Shown here: positions 22,413 through 28,028 of the stretch, piece after piece
Position numbering within the stretch: the first letter of the stretch is position 1
How the letters are laid out: each line of letters starts with the position of its first letter
Origin: JANLSE01 sp038214135
GTDB taxonomy: Bacteria > Chloroflexota > Chloroflexia > Chloroflexales > Roseiflexaceae
Direction: 5' to 3'
Assembly: GCA_038214135.1 (NCBI GenBank)
Contig: JBBQSD010000076.1
Span: 1-28,028 of the forward strand
Length of the DNA: 28,028 nt
Position numbers and translations under genes: made by a program
The notes under the pieces: model-generated
What the model was told of the DNA's origin: nothing
What the model saw: only the letters and a program-made list of their open reading frames with translations
Databases searched by the model: none

Positions 22413-24707
22413 ATGGAGGCCCTTAGTTCGTTTGAGCAGACCGCAGTGTGGGTTGTGCTTGTGATTTCCATCTTTGGAATTGTCTATGCGTTTGTTTTGC
22501 GACAGCAGATTCTCGCGCAGGACAAAGGTACCGCACGGATGCAGGAGGTCTGGGGGTTCATCAAATCTGGTGCGAATGCATATCTGAGCCAACAGTTTCG
22601 TACGATCGCGATTCTGATTGTGGCGCTGACGTTTGTGCTTGGCGCAAGTGTGTTTGTTATCCCGCCAACTGCCGAGGCCGTGTTACGCTTTGGCAGCACC
22701 GAGGCCGCAACACTGTGGGTTTCGATTGGACGAGCGATTGCGTTCTTGATGGGCTCGTTGTTCTCCTATACCGTCGGCTTCGTTGGCATGAATGTGGCTG
22801 TCGAGGCGAATGTACGCGTTGCAGCTGCCGCACGCAAGGGCTACAACCCGGCAATGCAGGTGGCCTATCGCTCTGGCTCTGTCACCGGGATGCTGACGGT
22901 TGGATTGGGGTTGTTGGGCGGCACATTGATCTTCATGGTCTTCGGGATTGCAGCGCCAGATGCGCTGCTTGGCTTTGGCTTCGGCGGTTCGCTGATTGCG
23001 CTGTTTATGCGTGTTGGCGGCGGTATCTATACCAAGGCAGCGGATGTTGGTGCCGACCTGGTGGGCAAGATTGAGGCTGGTATCCCAGAGGATGATCCGC
23101 GCAATGCGGCGGTTATTGCCGACCTGGTTGGCGATAACGTTGGCGATTGTGCTGGTATGGCTGCCGATGTATTCGAGAGCTTTGAAGTCACACTCGTTTC
23201 GGCCTTGATCCTTGGCCTGGTGCTTGGTGATATTGCCAGCGGCACGATTGGCGATGGCAAGTACGATCTGCGCTTCGTCGTCTTCCCGCTGATTCTACGC
23301 GCAATTGGTGTGATTGCCTCGGTGATTGGTAATCAGATTGTGCGAACCGATGAAACCCGCCGCAATGCCATGGCTGCCATGAACCGCGGGTTCTATCTCG
23401 CAGCCGTGTTGGCAGTTATCGCATCCGCTGGTGTGACTGTGATCTACATGGTGAACCCAGCGACGGGTGCGATCGATTGGAAGCCATTCCTGGCGACACT
23501 CTCGGGCGTCATTCTGGCAATTGTGCTGGATAAAGTGACCGAATATTTCACTAGTACCCATTTTAGCCCGGTGAAGGAAACCAGTAGTGCATCGCAGACG
23601 GGAGCAGCAACCAATATTCTTTCAGGCCTTGCACTCGGAATGGAATCGAGTGTCTGGGCTGCTGTTGTGATTGCTGGCTCGATCCTTTCGTCTGTGCTGA
23701 TCTATGCTGGCGAGCCAGCGGCGGTGCAGTTTACATCTGTGTTGTATGGCGTCTCGCTGACGGGCATCGGGATGTTGTTGCTGACCGGCAATACAATCTC
23801 GATGGACTCGTTCGGGCCGATTTCGGATAACGCCAATGGTATTGGTGAGATGGCCGGATTGGATAAGAATGCCCGCAATGTGATGGACGATCTCGATGCA
23901 GTTGGAAATACGACCAAGGCTGTCACAAAGGGTATTGCTATCGGTTCGGCAGTGATTGCAGCCGTTGCGCTGTTTGGTTCGTTCCTGACCGATGTCGGCA
24001 AGGTTCAGGTACAGGCGAACCTGCCAGTACTGACGGGTATTAACGTTGCGTCACCGTTAGTCTTTATTGGGTTATTGATTGGTGGCGCGGTGCCGTTCTT
24101 GTTCTCATCACTCACAATCCGGGCCGTGCAGCGGGCAGCCTCGGATATCGTGAATGAGGTTCGGCGCCAGTTCAAGATCCCTGGCATTATGGAAGGGACG
24201 GTTGTGCCTGATTATGCCCGTGCCGTGACGATCTCGACCACAGCGGCACAGAAGGAGCTTGTTAGCCTGGGTATCATTGCGGTGATGGTGCCGATTCTGG
24301 TTGGCTTCCTGCTTGGTGTTGAGGCGTTGGGCGGTTTCCTGGCTGGGATTATTCTTTCTGGTCAACTCATGGCCGTATTCCAATCGAATGCTGGTGGCGC
24401 GTGGGATAATGCCAAGAAGTATATTGAAGAGGGCAATTTCGGCGGCAAGCATTCCGATCCGCATAAGGCAGCAGTGGTTGGCGACACAGTCGGCGATCCG
24501 CTGAAGGACACGGCTGGCCCGGCGCTCAACCCAATGATCAAGGTGATCAATCTTGTGGCCCTGATTATTGCACCGATCATTGTGACCGTTCGGCTACCTG
24601 GGCAACCAATTGGCATTGGTGTGCTGGTGGCGATGGCTGGGTGTTTGGCTGCGCTGATCTGGGCGATCTGGCAGAGCAAGCGCGAAGCAAAATCGATGAC
24701 AGCGTAG
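22413..24707 (+). CDS. hppA: K+-independent membrane-bound proton-translocating pyrophosphatase
   Basis: A 764-residue polytopic enzyme that couples hydrolysis of pyrophosphate to proton export. The pyrophosphate/Mg-binding loop is intact (roughly 203-262: GGIYTKAADVGADLVGKIE, EDDPRNAAVIADLVGDNVGD, ADVFESFE), as is the second conserved loop (DSFGPISDNANGIGEMAG, DLDAVGNTTKA) and the C-terminal NAGGAWDNAKKYIEEG...DTVGDPLKDTAGPALNPMIK. K502 in GNTTKA is the known marker of the K+-independent H+-PPase class; K+-dependent enzymes have alanine there. The length is typical. The ATG at 22413 has AAAGGAG eight to nine bases upstream, better than the GTG at 22404. It is the only plus-strand gene in the middle of the window and appears monocistronic, followed by a G/C hairpin. 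Confidence 0.96.
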   Translation: MEALSSFEQTAVWVVLVISIFGIVYAFVLRQQILAQDKGTARMQEVWGFIKSGANAYLSQQFRTIAILIVALTFVLGASVFVIPPTAEAVLRFGSTEAATLWVSIGRAIAFLMGSLFSYTVGFVGMNVAVEANVRVAAAARKGYNPAMQVAYRSGSVTGMLTVGLGLLGGTLIFMVFGIAAPDALLGFGFGGSLIALFMRVGGGIYTKAADVGADLVGKIEAGIPEDDPRNAAVIADLVGDNVGDCAGMAADVFESFEVTLVSALILGLVLGDIASGTIGDGKYDLRFVVFPLILRAIGVIASVIGNQIVRTDETRRNAMAAMNRGFYLAAVLAVIASAGVTVIYMVNPATGAIDWKPFLATLSGVILAIVLDKVTEYFTSTHFSPVKETSSASQTGAATNILSGLALGMESSVWAAVVIAGSILSSVLIYAGEPAAVQFTSVLYGVSLTGIGMLLLTGNTISMDSFGPISDNANGIGEMAGLDKNARNVMDDLDAVGNTTKAVTKGIAIGSAVIAAVALFGSFLTDVGKVQVQANLPVLTGINVASPLVFIGLLIGGAVPFLFSSLTIRAVQRAASDIVNEVRRQFKIPGIMEGTVVPDYARAVTISTTAAQKELVSLGIIAVMVPILVGFLLGVEALGGFLAGIILSGQLMAVFQSNAGGAWDNAKKYIEEGNFGGKHSDPHKAAVVGDTVGDPLKDTAGPALNPMIKVINLVALIIAPIIVTVRLPGQPIGIGVLVAMAGCLAALIWAIWQSKREAKSMTA

Positions 24708-25028
24708 GGCTGATTTCCCCCTCACCCCCTCACCTCCTGCTCCCTCTCCCCCTCACCCCCTGCCCCCTCTCCCACGCCGGGGAGAGGGGGAATTGCCCTC
24801 ACCCTAATACCTCGCCTAGCGGGCGAGCAGAATGCCCGATACATGCCTCTCCATCCGCAGGCTGAAGCCTGCGGCAAGGGGATGATCACGCGTTAGCCGC
24901 GTGGCTTCAGCCCGCGGCGTGTGAGCGAACCACACCCGGTGAAATGGTAAAGATCCATTAGTCGCCCGCAGACAACGCAAAACACCGCGCACCATGCATT
25001 CGCCAACAGCATCCTATCGAATTATCGG
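24708..25028. repeat. Repeat cluster downstream of hppA
   Basis: The 321-bp gap between two converging genes is mostly repeats: C-rich CTCACCCCCT direct repeats (24718-24760), the CCCCCTCTCCC/GGGGAGAGGGGG hairpin (24763-24790), CTCGCC/GGCGAG (24811-24827), the palindrome CCGCAGGCTGAAGCCTGCGG (24855-24874, identical to 5032-5051), and the hairpin GCCGCGTGGCT/AGCCCGCGGC (24896-24918). The first hairpin, 56 bp after the hppA stop, is the probable transcript end. Nothing is recognised from 24930 to 25028. Confidence 0.75.
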
Positions 25029-27027
25029 CTATGTTTGTATTGAATCCGCGTCATACAACGCCGCAAAGTGTTCCAGCAACAGCCGATGAACGAAAATCCA
25101 GCCACCGCCGACGCGCCGCAGGAAGATTCGCTCAACACAATAATCGAGGAAAGGGAATCAGGTTACGGTCGCGAAATGGGATCAATCCATCATGAGCGAA
25201 CAACCAGCGTATGGTGTAGTGTTGGAGGAAGGCGCGACCGCCGTATACGAGTCCCAAGCCCAAAGCGATCATCAGCAAGGCAACAAGCACGCCGAGTGCC
25301 GTCTTGTCCAGCGCAACGGTCAGTGCACTCAACCCAACGATCAGTGTGAGAATCAACCCAACGACCAGTGCAAAGCCCAACGCACTGGCTAGTCCAACGA
25401 CCAAACAACTTCGGAATGAACGGCGAATACTCTGATTGGGCGTTGATCGCGTCGCTGTCTTGTCGCCGAGTAGCCCACTAACCAGCCAGTAAATGAGACC
25501 ACCAATCAACCCAATGATCAGCCCCAAAGTCAGTTTGATGATTGCCCAGGAAACCAGCCCGATCGCCAATCCGATGAGCAGATTGCCACGCATCTTGCTC
25601 CATGACAATCGCAGAGTTTCGACAATGACGATATCGCGTCTGTTGAAAGGTCCAACGGCCAGCCCGAAACCCAACCCAACCATCATCCCCACTAATATCG
25701 CGAAGGCTAATCCGAAGATTGATCCGAAGATTGGATCGAAGAGTTGTATGAAGAATTGCTCCCATAGTGTCCTAATCAATAATCCGCTAAGTAACCCAAA
25801 AACCAACCCAAAAAGCAATTGTATATACAAGCCATAATAACTGTGCTGCTGTAATCGCAACCAACTCGGCTGCATCCCCTCAATGTAATAGGCTGTCTGA
25901 TTATGCTCGACCATCTGATGGGCCAGCCAGGAAAGCCAGTGTGTCGTCTGTTGTTGGCTATAGCGGGTGCTAGCACCGCGCCGCTTAAACATCGTAGCAA
26001 TATAGGTATCGAACAGCTGTCGGCGCTGTTGGTTTGCTGTTCCGCTCGACAGAATATCGGCTGCTGATGTGCCTTGATACGCGAGTGCCGCAATACTCAT
26101 CATCAACGGTGTATCGAACAATTCCCATAGTTTCTGATCGCTACGCAGTGCCCCGCGTAGGCCGACCAACTGCTCGCCTGCTTGCTCCAGATAGTGTTCC
26201 ACCTGCTGGTGTGTCACTGGCTGAACCAATATGGCACCCTACAATCGTCATTTTGTCGCCAGCGCTTCGTAATCGCCAATTCGACTACGAATGGCAATTG
26301 GCAGCAGGCTACCATCCTGAAGCCGATAGGTGTTGATCGCTTCGACACAGGCGTTGCGCCGCTCGATGGCGACCTCATCGAGGCCATCAAGCAGTGGTAA
26401 CACGCCATCCTGATCAATCCATTGCTGGGCGACTTTTCTGGGTACATCATAGCGCTGGTTCAATTCCTCAACCAGCCAGTGTTTGAGTGGTTTTTGTGAT
26501 GTTGCCCAGGTCGTCAGGTTGAACACTACCGGAATCGGATGTGCTTCATCGATTTCGGTGCGGGTGATCAGATCGCGGGCCAATTCAAGCAGCAGGGTTG
26601 TTTTACCCGCTCCGGGCGCACCAAGGATAAGCAGTGTACCGCCCATTTGGTCGAACACGTTGACAATAGGGGTTCCCCTTGGAAAAACTTGAGGTGGATG
26701 GTGCAACTCTTGGACGAGTGCATTCAATGGGAGCTCAACCGCATCAGGGTGTGTTTCCAGCCCAAGCTCAATTTTCACTACCTCGGCGAGCGAGTTCTTG
26801 AGCAGGCCGTTAATCCAGATAACTTTGACCTTCTGGAGCATTGTGTTGCGGTTGCGCTGCTGTTGGAGCGTAAGCAGTTGAAGCGGAACCTGGTTCGTCG
26901 AGACATTGACTGGGCCAGTGAAGGTTCCTGAAAGAACCGGCGCGTGAACATCACCATCAATGTTGGTGGTGTTGCCGATGGCAGGAGGTATTTGCTCTTT
27001 GTCGTTGGAGTTCTGCTCAGAGGTCAT
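25029..27027 (-). pseudogene. NACHT-domain NTPase with membrane-spanning C-terminus, inactivated
   Basis: Read through, this is a protein of about 665 residues. The N-terminus carries a short polar segment with IGNTTNIDGDVHAPV, then LQKVKVIWINGLLKNSL and the NACHT domain: Walker A GAPGAGKTT (136-144), Walker B LPLLDGLDEV (210-219), and the IRSR sensor region (about 246-249). The C-terminal half has six or more glycine-rich membrane segments. The frame is broken by TGA (26248-26250) and TAG (26239-26241), four codons apart, in the sequence LATK-stop-RL-stop-GAILVQP, and by one extra C near 25154-25160 (CCCTTTCCTCG). Removing that base restores LDYCVERIFLRRVGGGW...FVHRLLLEHFAAL, the expected end of this family, with a stop at 25029. 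Each stop is one substitution from a sense codon (TTA, CAG). It is divergent from xisH. A functional gene would belong to the NACHT/STAND group of signalling or defence ATPases. Confidence 0.85.
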
Positions 27028-27048
27028 CGGCTATCTCGATCTCTCTGC

Positions 27049-27054
27049 TATAAT
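27049..27054 (+). promoter_or_regulatory. Candidate -10 box for xisH-xisI
   Basis: A perfect TATAAT sits 30 bp upstream of the xisH ATG in the 57-bp divergent gap shared with the NACHT pseudogene. No clear -35 is seen, so the promoter is weak or activator-dependent if real. Confidence 0.45.
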
Positions 27055-27084
27055 ATCTGTTAAATAAGTTGATAGGATAACTAC

Positions 27085-27519
27085 ATGCCAGCGCGTGATT
27101 CATATCACAACCAGGTACGAACAGCCTTAGAGCGCGATGGTTGGACGATTACCCATGACCCGCTTAAATTGAAGTGGGGTGCCCGTGATATGTACGTAGA
27201 TCTTGGTGCCGAACAATTACTCGCCGCAGAAAAGAATGCCCGCAAAATCGCTGTCGAGATTAAAAGTTTTCTTGGTCCATCAGAAATTGCTGATCTTGAG
27301 CAAGCGCTTGGTCAGTTTGTGCTCTATACATCTGTCTTAAACGAAGTTGAACCTGAGCGGCTTTTATACGTGGCAGTTTCGGAAGAAATATATGTCGATC
27401 TGTTTGAAGAGCCAATCGGCCAGTTATTGCTCGCCAAAGGCCGCTTGCGGCTTGTGGTGTTTGATTCTATTATGGAGGTGATTCGCGTATGGACACCAGA
27501 ACTTCCTATCGACACATAA
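27085..27519 (+). CDS. xisH: XisH-family protein, PD-(D/E)XK nuclease-like
   Basis: A 144-residue protein matching XisH, first named as a factor controlling excision of the fdxN element in heterocyst-forming cyanobacteria. D39 in RDMYVDLGAE and E58/K60 in VEIKSF give the D...ExK spacing of a PD-(D/E)XK nuclease fold, with Q77 in ALGQFVLYTSVL further on. Nuclease activity is inferred from the motif, not known. The ATG at 27085 has AGGA seven bases upstream. Its last 31 bases overlap xisI in another frame, so both are made from one transcript. No fdxN-type element or recombinase gene is visible, so the pair probably has another role here, perhaps in defence or as a toxin-antitoxin-like module. 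Confidence 0.9.
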   Translation: MPARDSYHNQVRTALERDGWTITHDPLKLKWGARDMYVDLGAEQLLAAEKNARKIAVEIKSFLGPSEIADLEQALGQFVLYTSVLNEVEPERLLYVAVSEEIYVDLFEEPIGQLLLAKGRLRLVVFDSIMEVIRVWTPELPIDT

Positions 27520-27824
27520 TCGAGAATATCCTTACTGACTACGCAAGTGTCCCATATGCCTACAGCGATATTGAACAGCAGACGATCTTTGATCGCGATG
27601 GCGATCACTATCTCGTTATGCTGGTAGGGCGTGATGGGATCCGTCGTGTCCATGGGTGTCTTGTCCATATCGATCTCGTAGACGGGAAGGCATACATTCA
27701 GCGAGATGGGACGGAGGTAGGTATTGCCACCATGCTGATGCGTGATGGCATCCCCAAAGAACATATTGTATTGGCCTTCCGTTCACCTGAGCTACGCCGC
27801 CATACCGATTTTGCAGTGGCATAG
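27489..27824 (+). CDS. xisI: XisI-family protein
   Basis: A 111-residue protein with the XisI pattern: YRHIIENILTDYA at the start, then DRDGDHYLVMLVGRDGIRRVHGCLVHIDLVDGKAYIQRDGTEVGIATMLMRDGIPKEHIVLAFRSPELRRHTDFAVA. XisI always appears with XisH and is thought to act with it; its biochemistry is not defined. The ATG at 27489 follows GGAGGTGATT, a strong ribosome binding site that lies inside the xisH coding sequence. Length and ending are normal for the family. Confidence 0.9.
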   Translation: MDTRTSYRHIIENILTDYASVPYAYSDIEQQTIFDRDGDHYLVMLVGRDGIRRVHGCLVHIDLVDGKAYIQRDGTEVGIATMLMRDGIPKEHIVLAFRSPELRRHTDFAVA

Positions 27825-27861
27825 TGTGCGGCTTACTGTTTGCTGTGAAGCTCCCAGGAAT

Positions 27862-28028
27862 GGGGCGAACATGAGGTTTGCCCGAATGCGATGGTGGCAT
27901 GGGAATGTAGGGGCCGTGATACGCCCGCAGTTGTCGTATGGCGCATGTTGTGATGGGCGGTTCACGAACCGCCCCTACATAAACCGCCCTGACCGAACCG
28001 CCCCGACCGTCACCGTGATGGGCGGTTC
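27862..28028. repeat. Palindromic and tandem repeats at the window end
   Basis: The 204-bp segment after xisI has no gene. It holds a copy of GGGCGAAC/GTTTGCCC (27862-27883; compare 16635-16660), the 20-bp palindrome GGGCGGTTC-AC-GAACCGCCC (27955-27974; compare 16581-16600), two 14-bp tandem units AACCGCCCTGACCG / AACCGCCCCGACCG (about 27982-28009), and TGATGGGCGGTTC repeated at 27951 and 28016, a 65-bp period. The last copy runs off the window. Confidence 0.75.

Noticed and set aside
22448..23074. 208-codon frame inside hppA on the same strand.
   Set aside because: It is a shadow of hppA in another frame; the cysteine- and tryptophan-rich content is artefactual.
25132..26229. A separate membrane-protein gene starting at TTG 26229.
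   Set aside because: It is exactly in frame with the NACHT half, and the family sequence continues across the stops, so it is the downstream part of one broken gene.
26239..26250. Programmed readthrough, such as selenocysteine at the TGA, joining the two NACHT halves.
   Set aside because: A second stop (TAG) follows four codons later and a separate frameshift damages the 3' end. Three lesions fit ordinary gene decay better, and no SECIS-like hairpin was evident.
27955..28028. CRISPR-like array at the window end.
   Set aside because: The repeats are palindromes and 14-bp tandem units without uniform spacers, and no cas gene is near.

Overview
The window looks like a chromosomal segment from a Chloroflexota bacterium of the filamentous Herpetosiphon/Chloroflexales kind. 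This is inferred from gene content: an XisH/XisI pair, a NACHT NTPase with a multi-membrane-segment C-terminus, a BtpA/SgcQ protein, a MinD-like ATPase with an RGGTGKSN P-loop, and intergenic DNA full of short palindromic repeats. Base composition is moderate. I saw no tRNA, rRNA, CRISPR array or transposase gene.

Layout. (1) 1-4969, minus strand: nucleotide-sugar cluster, transcribed acetyltransferase, Gfo/Idh/MocA dehydrogenase, DegT aminotransferase, SDR epimerase, second DegT aminotransferase (cut by the window edge). The first three match the WbpD/WbpB/WbpE (WlbB/WlbA/WlbC) route that adds a 3-acetamido group to a UDP-sugar acid for surface polysaccharide. (2) 4970-5470: repeat-rich spacer. 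(3) 5471-10473, minus strand: a 705-residue protein joining an eCIS-cargo-like leader, a beta-rich region, an OmpA-like domain and a metzincin-type zinc protease site; then a lipoprotein, a protein with two tandem YkgJ-like cysteine domains, and Ada. (4) 10642-16387, minus strand: potABCD-type ABC importer followed by an FrlD-like PfkB kinase and a BtpA/SgcQ-family protein. (5) 16657-22016, minus strand: HolB, a 2-keto-3-deoxy-arabinonate-dehydratase-like FAH protein, a GNAT-ankyrin protein paired with a MinD/ParA-like ATPase, and a histidine-rich membrane protein. (6) 22413-24707, plus strand: K+-independent H+-pyrophosphatase. (7) 24708-28028: repeats, a broken NACHT gene (two in-frame stops and one frameshift), a divergent xisH-xisI pair, then more repeats.

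Most genes sit in tight minus-strand operons with 4-bp ATGA overlaps or gaps of a few bases. The intergenic spaces carry at least five families of short palindromic repeats. One is a structured element of about 85 bp present twice (1860-1943 and 22113-22198) whose stem sequence differs between copies while pairing is kept. Another palindrome at 20989-21008 lies in a segment flanked by 16-bp direct repeats and supplies the C-terminus and stop codon of the adjacent membrane protein.

The best candidates for something new are the eCIS-leader/OmpA/metzincin protein with its companion lipoprotein, and the covarying dispersed stem-loop element. All functional assignments come from reading motifs in the sequence; no database search was run.
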